A stretch of 64,000 nt of DNA. It comes from Bacillota bacterium (GTDB lineage Bacteria > Bacillota > Clostridia > Lachnospirales > Lachnospiraceae). The stretch spans positions 68,097 to 132,096 of the forward strand of contig JAFAGA010000102.1 in NCBI GenBank assembly GCA_023423045.1. Direction: 5' to 3'. This document shows positions 25,798 to 33,546 of this stretch, one piece after another (the first letter of the stretch is position 1; every line of letters starts with the position of its first letter). Below the pieces are notes generated by a model. The model ran no database searches. It worked only from the letters and a program-made list of their open reading frames with translations, and had not been told where the DNA came from. The position numbers were made by a program, and so were the translations under genes.

Positions 25798-26724
25798 CTA
25801 CCATAAGCTGTTGCCTGAGATTTTTTTGGCCGCCTTATTAACAATCAAAAGCAGGGTCAGGTTGACCAATGTATTAAAGAGACCAATCGCCGTGGAATAG
25901 GATATGTCATTGTTAATCAGACCCACCTTGTACACATAGGTCGAAATAATCTCGGATACTGTTAAATTCAAATCATTTTGCAGCAGGTAGGCTTTTTCAA
26001 ATCCCACGGAAAGAATGCTTCCGCAGCTCATGATTAGCAGAATCGTTGCCGTAGGCAAAATAGAAGGGAGATCTATGTACCGTATCAGCTGAAATTTGGT
26101 TGCACCATCGCAGCGGGCTGCTTCATGCAGCTCCGGGCTGATGCCGGATAAAGCTGCGAAATAAATGACGGAGCTCCATCCCGTACTCTGCCATACGCCG
26201 GTCCACACATATATGTGCCTCCAATATTCCTTCTTTGCCATAAAGTTAACCGCATCAAAGCCGAGGGACCGCATAAAGCCATTAATAACACCAATATAGG
26301 GTGACAAAAACAAAATAATCATACCGCTCATAACAACGGTGGAAATAAAATTCGGTGCATATGTAACGGTCTGGATTACCTTTCGATACTTCTTATGCCG
26401 GAAGGAATTCAGCATTAATGCAAGGATAATAGGCATCGGAAACGATACAATCAATCCGTAGAGGCTCAAAATCAAGGTATTCTTGATAACTGTCTCAAAG
26501 TAGGGAGATTCAAAAAATCTCTTAAAGTAATACAGATCCACCCACGCACTGCCCCATATTCCCGCCCTGGCATTGAACCTTCGAAACGCGAGTTGGATTC
26601 CATACATGGGAATGTAACTGAAAATGAATGTCAGCACAATGCCAGGAAGGCAAAACAGCCAAAGTGACATATCTCTTTTCAGTACCTGCAATACGCGGCC
26701 TTTCTTTTTTGTTTTTGAATTCAT
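25798..26724 (-). CDS. Carbohydrate ABC transporter permease (LplB type)
   Basis: The 308-residue membrane protein has six predicted transmembrane segments, PGIVLTFIFSYIPMYGIQLAF-type entry at the first helix, and the EAA loop HEAARCDGATK. It is the first gene of the fucosidase/GH18/GH130 operon. ATG 26724 is preferred because GGAGGAGAGAAGT precedes it; an upstream ATG at 26790 has no ribosome site. The promoter at 27025-27053 lies about 300 bases upstream. Confidence 0.92.
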   Translation of the reverse strand: MNSKTKKKGRVLQVLKRDMSLWLFCLPGIVLTFIFSYIPMYGIQLAFRRFNARAGIWGSAWVDLYYFKRFFESPYFETVIKNTLILSLYGLIVSFPMPIILALMLNSFRHKKYRKVIQTVTYAPNFISTVVMSGMIILFLSPYIGVINGFMRSLGFDAVNFMAKKEYWRHIYVWTGVWQSTGWSSVIYFAALSGISPELHEAARCDGATKFQLIRYIDLPSILPTATILLIMSCGSILSVGFEKAYLLQNDLNLTVSEIISTYVYKVGLINNDISYSTAIGLFNTLVNLTLLLIVNKAAKKISGNSLW

Positions 26725-26860
26725 ACTTCTCTCCTCCGGGATTCTTTCTAATCGATATTTTGTCTGTCTCTTATTCTTTCTGTCTTTCATGCTCTGTCTT
26801 CACGCTTGGACTCTCATATCCCAGCCCATGCATTCGCTTTCCACACGAAGCATTCACATC

Positions 26861-26896
26861 TGAACATTTCAAATATTATGAACACTTTGAACATTT
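26861..26896. repeat. Cluster of TGAACA repeats (putative operator)
   Basis: Three direct TGAACA-type elements occur in 36 bases (TGAACATTT, ATGAACACT, TTGAACATT). They sit downstream of the minus-strand promoter, in its long leader. Direct repeats of this kind suit an AraC-type regulator, but the binding protein is unknown. Confidence 0.4.
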
Positions 26897-27024
26897 ATTA
26901 GATTTTATCACTTTAATGTTTTAAGAATAGTTTCTTGAGTTTAAAGAGAATTCATTATGCTTTGTGAGTTATTCATAAATATTTAATTGTTTTTTCACTG
27001 TTTTATCGTATTTTTGATAATTAA

Positions 27025-27053
27025 ACTTTAACACCAGTTCACTTTATTGTCAA
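27025..27053 (-). promoter_or_regulatory. Promoter of the fucosidase/GH18/GH130 operon
   Basis: On the minus strand TTGACA (27048-27053) and TAAAGT (27025-27030) are 17 bases apart. The element GTTCACTTTATTGTCAA (27037-27053, plus strand) overlaps the -35 box and spacer and matches GTTCACTTTGTT near the LacI promoter, so a shared regulator is likely. Confidence 0.7.
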
Positions 27054-27238
27054 GATGTTTTGTTAAATTGTTTTTCTTTTGTAATATTGTACAGTCTCAT
27101 TTTATATAATATTTTTGCTATTTTCTAATTTTTTGCCTGGAAAACGCCCGTAAAATAAGCCTAAATCCCTTTATTTACGTGGTTTTTCTTATAAATTTCA
27201 AGCTTTTTGTTGACACTAATGAACATTTGTTAAATTTA

Positions 27239-27267
27239 TTGTAAAAACATAAATATGATGCTATAAT
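27239..27267 (+). promoter_or_regulatory. Promoter of the CBM9-like gene
   Basis: TTGTAA (27239-27244) and TATAAT (27262-27267) are 17 bases apart, 80 bases before the start codon. A TTGACA lies just upstream at 27210 next to a TGAACA element, which may be a second or regulated start. Confidence 0.65.
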
Positions 27268-27346
27268 TAAAATATATCCGGTTCCGTGATGTGCTGCACC
27301 GCATTGTCCTGGAACCATCAAATTCCACGCAGAAAAGAGGCAAGAT

Positions 27347-28402
27347 ATGAATTCTATAAGAATCCCAATTCCCGCAGTAGATTTTAATCCTCCTGTTTAC
27401 CATTGCCGTCGGGCCGAAAAACCCTTTCTTTTGGACGGAAGAATTGATAAGCCCTTTTGGGAAGACGCACCTTTTACCAGCGCCTTTTTGGACATTGAAG
27501 GAGAGCATATGGAGCATCCGCGCTTTCTGACCCGGGCCAAGCTGCTCTGGGATGACGAAAATCTATATATTGGTGCCCAGCTTGATGGAAGTGAAATATG
27601 GGGCTATGTTACCAAACGGGATGATGTTATCTTTCAGGATAATGATTTTGAAATCTTTATCGATCCGGATTCCGATACCCAGCAGTACTACGAATTCGAG
27701 ATGAATGTACTGAATACCCTGTGGGATCTCTTCCTGCCCACAGCATACCGGGATAACGGCAGCGGCCTCAACGGCTATGATATCCATGGATTGCGCACAG
27801 CCGTATTCGTCGACGGCATCGTTAACGATCCTTCCGCTTCCAACCGGAGCTGGTCTATGGAGGTAGTTATCCCCTTTGCCTCCCTCACCGAATGCCTGCC
27901 TCAGAAGCGTGCTCCCAGAGCGGGGGAATATTACCGGGTGAATTTTTCCCGGGTTCAATGGAAGACCGATGTCAAAGACGGCAAATATCAGAAACGGACG
28001 AACCCTTCCACAGGACGCACCCTCCCGGAAGATAACTGGGTTTGGGCACCGACCGGAGTGATCAACATCCACTATCCCGAATTGTGGGCCTTCGTCTTCT
28101 TTACCGGCACCGGGGATACGGACCTTTATGCCATCCCCGAGGATGAATACCGCAAATGGGAGCTGAGAAAGCTTTATTATGCCCAGCATATTTTTCTGGA
28201 TTTAAACGGGCATTACAGCAATCATTTGGAGGAGCTAAAGGATATTCTGGAACAATATGCGGCCAACGGCAAAAATCGCACGGTGAAACCGCTGCCCTAC
28301 CGCATCGAGACAACCACCCACACTTTTGAAATCTCCTGCCCTTCTTTTGACGAAAAAAAGGAGATTCTGATTTACTCCAACGGAAAAACAGAGGTAAAAT
28401 AG
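27347..28402 (+). CDS. CBM9-like carbohydrate-binding protein, no catalytic domain
   Basis: The 351-residue protein begins directly with a CBM9-like domain: LDGRIDKPFWEDA, ARAKLLWDDENLYIGAQLD-type strands (AKLLWDDENLYIGAQLD) and NDFEIFIDPDSD are the marks of this beta-sandwich. The C-terminal third has no domain I know. Unlike xylanase-linked CBM9 modules it stands alone and has no signal peptide, so it would bind sugars in the cytoplasm or be exported by another route. It is divergent from the glycan operon and shares its control region, which ties it to the same substrate. Confidence 0.8.
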   Translation: MNSIRIPIPAVDFNPPVYHCRRAEKPFLLDGRIDKPFWEDAPFTSAFLDIEGEHMEHPRFLTRAKLLWDDENLYIGAQLDGSEIWGYVTKRDDVIFQDNDFEIFIDPDSDTQQYYEFEMNVLNTLWDLFLPTAYRDNGSGLNGYDIHGLRTAVFVDGIVNDPSASNRSWSMEVVIPFASLTECLPQKRAPRAGEYYRVNFSRVQWKTDVKDGKYQKRTNPSTGRTLPEDNWVWAPTGVINIHYPELWAFVFFTGTGDTDLYAIPEDEYRKWELRKLYYAQHIFLDLNGHYSNHLEELKDILEQYAANGKNRTVKPLPYRIETTTHTFEISCPSFDEKKEILIYSNGKTEVK

Positions 28403-28416
28403 AAGGACTACAAAGC

Positions 28417-28467
28417 GTTCACTTTGTTCATTTTGCATTTGAAAATAATGGTGTAAAATGGTATAAT
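28417..28467 (+). promoter_or_regulatory. Promoter and putative operator of the LacI gene
   Basis: TTGAAA (28439-28444) and TATAAT (28462-28467) are 17 bases apart. Immediately upstream, GTTCACTTTGTTCATT (28417-28432) repeats the element found over the -35 box of the fucosidase operon promoter. AAAGCGTTC around 28412 also resembles half of a LacI-type operator. Confidence 0.6.
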
Positions 28468-28614
28468 ATCTACAAACAGCAGATTAATTCACGAAAACTG
28501 AGGTATTTGCCAAATGTGCTGAAGTAAATGCAAATTCTTAATCAGTGAAGTTAGTGGTTTTCCCATAATTTGATTATATAAACGCACCGCAGCGTGCAGA
28601 TTGGTGTAATAACA

Positions 28615-29646
28615 ATGAAGAAGGTTACTCTACAAAAAATTGCAGATTCTCTAGGCGTTTCCCGTACCACGGTTTGGAAGGTATTCAGCGGACAGGAAGG
28701 TGTTTCCGAAGCCCTTAGGGATAAAATTATTGCCAAAGCACAGGAGCTGGATTACAAATTTTCGGAAGGCCTTGGTCCTTCTCAAAATTCATCATCCGAG
28801 CCTCCTGTAAATATTGCCGTTGCCGTATGCCGCCCGGAGACCTCCATCTTCTGGCTGGCTATTATTCACCAGATTGCCAAGGAGCTTTCCCGCCACAATG
28901 TTAATCTGGTCTATACTTACCTGCCCTCCTCTGTTGACGGGAATTACACCCTTCCTGCCTCTCTCACCAACGGCAGCACCCACGGCATCATTATTATGAA
29001 CGTGTACAACGAGCAGCTTCTCCGCCTGTTGGCGGCCTCACCTGTTCCCAAAGTGTTTTTAGATACCTCCACCTCAGTTCCTCCGTCCGAATTGAACGGT
29101 GATCTGATTTTAACGGAAAACTATACCAGTATCTCTAAAATTACAGAGCATTTAATTCAGAAGGGCCGAAAGTCCTTTGGTTTTATCGGTGATATCAACT
29201 ATGCCAAATCAAATTATGAACGCTTTGAGGGTTTCTCCAGAACCCTGCTCCGGCATGGGCTGCCCGTTCATCCGGAACTGAACCTGACCGGCTCCATCGG
29301 CATTGATACCTATAAAGAAGAGATTGAGGCTTTTCTCGATACCCTTCCTTATATGCCGGATGCTTTTGTCTGTGCGAACGATTATGTGGGCTGCATTTTG
29401 ATACAACTGCTGGCAAAACGGGGAATTCGCATACCTGAGGAGGTAGCCCTCTCCGGTTTTGACGCAAACACAGAAAATTCTCTGGCAGAGAATCTGACCA
29501 CAGTACAGGTATTCAATCAAAGCATTGGTTTCCGCCTGGCTCTGCAGATTCTCTACCGTATTCAGTACCCTAATGTTCCATACGAAACCATCTATGTAAC
29601 TTCCAATGTTATCTTCCGTGGTTCTACCGGGGACCAGGAAATATAA
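28615..29646 (+). CDS. LacI-family transcriptional regulator
   Basis: The 343-residue protein starts with a LacI-type helix-turn-helix (TLQKIADSLGVSRTTVWKVFSG) and hinge, followed by a periplasmic-binding-protein-like sensor domain (ICANDY-type stretch FVCANDYVGC; ALSGFDANTE). ATG 28615 fits the family N-terminus; the in-frame ATG 21 bases upstream would add residues not seen in the family. The ribosome site is weak. It probably represses the adjacent glycan operon and CBM9-like gene in response to a sugar. The transcript ends at the stem at 29687-29732. Confidence 0.92.
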   Translation: MKKVTLQKIADSLGVSRTTVWKVFSGQEGVSEALRDKIIAKAQELDYKFSEGLGPSQNSSSEPPVNIAVAVCRPETSIFWLAIIHQIAKELSRHNVNLVYTYLPSSVDGNYTLPASLTNGSTHGIIIMNVYNEQLLRLLAASPVPKVFLDTSTSVPPSELNGDLILTENYTSISKITEHLIQKGRKSFGFIGDINYAKSNYERFEGFSRTLLRHGLPVHPELNLTGSIGIDTYKEEIEAFLDTLPYMPDAFVCANDYVGCILIQLLAKRGIRIPEEVALSGFDANTENSLAENLTTVQVFNQSIGFRLALQILYRIQYPNVPYETIYVTSNVIFRGSTGDQEI

Positions 29647-29686
29647 CGTCGGATGCTATTTACAGCCAGGTTATTCGGCTGAAAAC

Positions 29687-29732
29687 AAAAAGACTGCCGC
29701 AAAAGGCATATGCCTTCTGCGACAGTCTTTTT
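29687..29732. terminator. Bidirectional terminator between LacI and M28 genes
   Basis: AAAAAGACTGCCGC pairs with GCGACAGTCTTTTT around an inner AAGGCATATGCCTT stem, with T-runs on both strands. It can end the LacI transcript and the convergent M28 transcript. Confidence 0.85.
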
Positions 29733-29741
29733 ATTCCATTC

Positions 29742-30983
29742 CTATTCATCTGTAAAATATTCATCCAGCTTTCTCACAAACTCCTCCGGCACCGCTCTTT
29801 TCAGCGGCATCACCTCAGCCTGTGCCAGTCCCTCGGCGATACATCCGAGAACACAAGCGCTCCTCTCCAGAGACCAGGGCGAAATCAGAGCAATTGTATC
29901 ATGGCGGGTATGCATTCCGAACCCATCGCGGTTAAGCGTCATCGCCGGGATACCTTTCCATGCGAAGGTATTGGAATCACTGCCCCATATGCCACGGATG
30001 AAGGAAACGCCCATTCCTGCTTCATGCACCATGTAAGAGAGCATCTGGCAGACCGACTCTTCTGCTGCCACGCCAATCACTGTTCCGCCAATTAGCTGCC
30101 CGGCCAGATCCACATTCATATTAAACCTGTGCCGGACAAGCTCCTCTTCATGCTTCTCTACATAAGCCCTGCTCCCCCAAAGCCCTGTTTCCTCTGCTCC
30201 AAACCAGAGGAACTCCATAGTCCTTCTTGGAGGATGCTCCTTGAAATACCGTGCAAGCTCCATGATAATGGCGGCACCTGCCATATTATCGTAGGCCCCC
30301 GGACCTTGAGGAACAGAGTCATAATGGGCACTCAGGGTCAATATTTCCTCAGCCTTATCACTTCCTTCTATCCTGGCCGCAATATTTCGGGAGATACGTG
30401 TCACTTTTTTCTGTCTCAGAGTCAGCTTCACCCGGGATGCTCCTTTTTCCACCAGCTCCACGGCATCCTTATAATGCAGATTTACTCCCTGAATGGGAGT
30501 GCTCCGGACACCTCTTAGCGTGCAGCCGGAAGGGTTTAAATCCTCTCCCTCGTCAATGGGCGTACCGGAGATCGTCACAAAGCCTGCTGCCTGCGCCTTT
30601 ACAAGACTTTGATACATCTCCTTTTTTACCGGGCCGTTTACCATGACAATCTTTCCCTTTGCAAAGGAAAGGCTGATCTCATCTCCGTTTTCGATATAAA
30701 GAAACTCCGCCTCCACCCCTTCCGAAGGTGTATTCCCGCACCTTTTGTAACCGGCTGCGCGGTATTCTTTTTCATATGGTTCTGTAACTATCAGGCATTC
30801 CTCTACCATTTCATATGCTGTAAATTCAAATTCCTCTATGCGACCGGTCAGCCCTAACTTTCGAAGTTCTTCCAGAATCCCTCCGGCCGCGCGGCGCTCT
30901 CCGGAGGTTCCCGCTTCGCGGATATAATTAAACCGGTCCACAAACTCATATTGTCTCTTCCCGCTGATTTTACTCTTATCCAT
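29742..30983 (-). CDS. M28-family zinc aminopeptidase/carboxypeptidase-like protein
   Basis: The 413-residue protein has a PA-like insertion in the first half and an M28 metallopeptidase domain in the second. Zinc ligands are visible in SAHYDSVP (His), AYDNMAG (Asp), GAEETGLWG (Glu-Glu with the general base), NVDLAG (Asp) and HTRHDT (His). There is no signal peptide, so it would cleave peptides in the cytoplasm, perhaps those that come in with glycopeptides. ATG 30983 follows GAGGAG by a good distance and fits the family N-terminus better than 31091, which would overlap the cutC-like gene. Confidence 0.88.
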   Translation of the reverse strand: MDKSKISGKRQYEFVDRFNYIREAGTSGERRAAGGILEELRKLGLTGRIEEFEFTAYEMVEECLIVTEPYEKEYRAAGYKRCGNTPSEGVEAEFLYIENGDEISLSFAKGKIVMVNGPVKKEMYQSLVKAQAAGFVTISGTPIDEGEDLNPSGCTLRGVRSTPIQGVNLHYKDAVELVEKGASRVKLTLRQKKVTRISRNIAARIEGSDKAEEILTLSAHYDSVPQGPGAYDNMAGAAIIMELARYFKEHPPRRTMEFLWFGAEETGLWGSRAYVEKHEEELVRHRFNMNVDLAGQLIGGTVIGVAAEESVCQMLSYMVHEAGMGVSFIRGIWGSDSNTFAWKGIPAMTLNRDGFGMHTRHDTIALISPWSLERSACVLGCIAEGLAQAEVMPLKRAVPEEFVRKLDEYFTDE

Positions 30984-31020
30984 GTCCCATCTCCTCATGC
31001 TTCCCGGCAATAGCAACGCT

Positions 31021-31767
31021 TTATAGCTCCTCCAATACCTGCCTTGCCTGCCGAATCTCCTCCTCCCGGGTACGATAAATTGTATATTCACTAAAAGAGG
31101 GCAGCCCCATATTCACTTCTTCCTTCCGGTAACGCATGGCGCTGTTCAAGGCCTCTTTTCCCGACATATGATAGGCTGTCACACCGGAAGCCGGATACAG
31201 CTGACGTATTACAGCCGCATTCACACCGCCTCCCGCCTGGATACAAATCCTTCCCCGGCTCTTTTCCTCCAGACTTTTCAGAAGCGGAATTCCCTCCGTA
31301 CATAGATTCTTCTGCCCCGAGGTAAGAATCGTATCGATTCCCAAGCCGACAGCTCGTTCCATCGTTTCATAAGGATCCGCGCTCATATCAAATGCCCGGT
31401 GCAGCGTCACAGACATCCCCTGGGCCTCCTGCATCAGGCTATACATCGCCTTACGGTCCAGGGTGCCCTCCGGTTCAAGAATACCTATCACAACTCCTTC
31501 GGCTCCCAATTCCCGGAACATTCTAACCTCTTCCTTCATCATGGAATACTCATAGGAGGTATAACAGAAATCTCCAAACCGCGGGCGGATTAATACATGA
31601 AGCGGGATTTGACTATGCTTTTTAATCTCCTCGAACAATTTGGGGCTGGGAGTGGTTCCCCCAATCACAATATTTTGGCAGAGTTCAATTCTTGTGGCAC
31701 CACCGCGCTCACCTGCCAGAACAGATTCCACGGAATCTGCGCACACTTCCAATATAAAATCTTTCAC
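31021..31767 (-). CDS. cutC: CutC family protein (TIM barrel)
   Basis: The 248-residue protein matches the CutC family along its length: LEVCADSVESVLAGERGGATRIELC at the start (first 25 residues region), IRPRFGDFCY, TLHRAFDM and ILTSGQ are conserved blocks. The name 'copper homeostasis' is historical; the fold suggests a (beta-alpha)8 enzyme of unknown substrate. The start is GTG at 31767 with AGGAGG upstream. It is the first gene of a two-gene operon with the M28 peptidase, 37 bases apart. Confidence 0.9.
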   Translation of the reverse strand: MKDFILEVCADSVESVLAGERGGATRIELCQNIVIGGTTPSPKLFEEIKKHSQIPLHVLIRPRFGDFCYTSYEYSMMKEEVRMFRELGAEGVVIGILEPEGTLDRKAMYSLMQEAQGMSVTLHRAFDMSADPYETMERAVGLGIDTILTSGQKNLCTEGIPLLKSLEEKSRGRICIQAGGGVNAAVIRQLYPASGVTAYHMSGKEALNSAMRYRKEEVNMGLPSFSEYTIYRTREEEIRQARQVLEEL

Positions 31768-32061
31768 CCTTGCTCATCCTCCTCTTCACCGGTCTATGGC
31801 CAAAGGGCAACTTTCCCTTTGAAATTCTCTTATATTGTATCTTATCCCACCATCTTTTACAAAGAATTATTTCACAAGAAAAACCGGGCGGTTCAAAAGG
31901 CACACATGGAATTAAAAGTACATATTTACACCCCTTCATAGAAAGACTACTATTAAAATTGAAATTCAACAGCATAGGCGGCAGAATTAGAGTTTGCTGC
32001 CTATTATTATGGCAAGCCATGGACCAACAAGAAGATTAACACAGAAAGGAATGATTTCATA

Positions 32062-33534
32062 ATGAAGCCAAATATACTGCTGATAACAACGGATACTCTT
32101 CGGTGCGATGCACTGCATTGTATGGGGAGCACCTTTGCCGTTTCACCAAACCTGGATCGCCTGGCCCGGGAGGGGGTTCTTTTCCGGCAGGCTCACACCG
32201 CTTCTCCGGTTTGCGCACCGGCCCGTTGTTCCCTGCTGACCGGTGTCCACACGCATATTCATGGCTGCGTGGAAAACGGTATCTCCCGCAGGACAGAGCT
32301 TCCGGCATTCCCCGACTTCCTGAAGGAGCAGGGATATTACAATATCATGGTTGGAAAGACCCATTTTGAGCCGGTGCCGGAGTCCTTTGACGCAACATGT
32401 ATTACCGGGGAAAAAGGTCAGAACATCGATGACAGCTACGCAGAATATCTTAGGGGCCACAATATTGCAAGAACGGAGAAAAACATTCCGGAGGAACACT
32501 TTTTAGATAAGTTTTTGATAGATAGAACCATCGGGGAGATTGATGAGGCCCTCCAGAAGGAGAAAGGCCCCTTCTTTGCCTTCTGCTCGCTGCCCAGCCC
32601 TCATTCCCCCATTGATCCTCCGGGAAAATGGGCACATCTTTATGATGATACGGTGCTGCCTCCTTTGAACTATTCAACATCTGAGGAGGAGCATTATCCG
32701 GAACATATGCGAAGACTTGTGGGCAAACCGGACGAAGAAGAACGTGCCTATCTGGGCGAGGCCCTTGCCCGCTATGCAGATACCCATTGCGGCGTAAAAG
32801 ATGCAGGGCCGGAGTACATAGAAAATTTGAGAAAGCGTTATTATGGACTGGCCGCATACGTGGACTTTCAGATTGGAAGACTCCTGTATTATCTGGACGA
32901 GAAAGGGCTCAGAGAGAACACCTTGATTATTTTCTCCTCCGATCATGGACAGGAGTACTTCGACCATGGCTTTAACAACAAACATAATTACCATGATGCT
33001 TCCTGGCGGATTCCGCTTATTATGAGCCTGCCAGGCACTCTTTTGGCAGGTGAAACCAGGGACTATGCTATCTGGACCGATATTCCCGCCACCATTCTTG
33101 GAGCTGCGGGCACCGCGTGCAACACCTTCCAGGGCTTTGATCTTTTCACTCCGCTGACCGAAGGAATGCCTTCGCCAAGAAAGTGCGCGGTCGGTACCCT
33201 CTACATGTCGGCGGCGGTGGCAACCGACCGCTGGAAGCTGGAATATTATTTTGAAGAAGGAAGAGGAAGGCTCTTCGACCGGCAGAGCGACCCGCAGGAA
33301 CAGCAGGACTTATATGACGAAGAGGCATATCAAGAGGTCAGGAACCATTTGGTTACGGCACTCCTTTGCTGGAGAGCCGCCTCTGCAGATATCTGGTACC
33401 TGAAAAACAACCGCTCCGGAGGAGGGCCCGTAGCCAAAAGATTGGAGCTCCAGACCATGAAGATGAAAGGAACCGACGCAGAAGAACGGCTGCAGGCTGA
33501 ACTTATATCACTGAATGGCCGTAAGCCAAATTAG
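32062..33534 (+). CDS. Type I sulfatase, intracellular
   Basis: The 490-residue protein has the sulfatase signature with Cys51 in SPVCAPARCSLLTG, the CxAxR-type motif whose Cys is turned into formylglycine. Metal-binding residues appear in TTDTLRCDA and SSDHGQEYFDHG. There is no signal peptide, which is less common for sulfatases and implies action on sulfated sugars after import. No maturation enzyme is encoded in the window; the only radical-SAM protein here belongs to the glycyl radical enzyme. Divergent from the cutC-like gene; it may remove sulfate from host glycans. Confidence 0.92.
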   Translation: MKPNILLITTDTLRCDALHCMGSTFAVSPNLDRLAREGVLFRQAHTASPVCAPARCSLLTGVHTHIHGCVENGISRRTELPAFPDFLKEQGYYNIMVGKTHFEPVPESFDATCITGEKGQNIDDSYAEYLRGHNIARTEKNIPEEHFLDKFLIDRTIGEIDEALQKEKGPFFAFCSLPSPHSPIDPPGKWAHLYDDTVLPPLNYSTSEEEHYPEHMRRLVGKPDEEERAYLGEALARYADTHCGVKDAGPEYIENLRKRYYGLAAYVDFQIGRLLYYLDEKGLRENTLIIFSSDHGQEYFDHGFNNKHNYHDASWRIPLIMSLPGTLLAGETRDYAIWTDIPATILGAAGTACNTFQGFDLFTPLTEGMPSPRKCAVGTLYMSAAVATDRWKLEYYFEEGRGRLFDRQSDPQEQQDLYDEEAYQEVRNHLVTALLCWRAASADIWYLKNNRSGGGPVAKRLELQTMKMKGTDAEERLQAELISLNGRKPN

Positions 33535-33546
33535 TGCGCCGGCATC

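Larger units (their letters stand above)
26725..27346. other. AT-rich divergent control region
   Basis: This 620-base stretch holds no gene. It carries a minus-strand promoter for the transporter/fucosidase operon, a plus-strand promoter for the CBM9-like gene and several GTTCA/TGAAC repeats (26861-26896, 27037-27045, around 27220) that also recur before the LacI gene. Confidence 0.7.
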
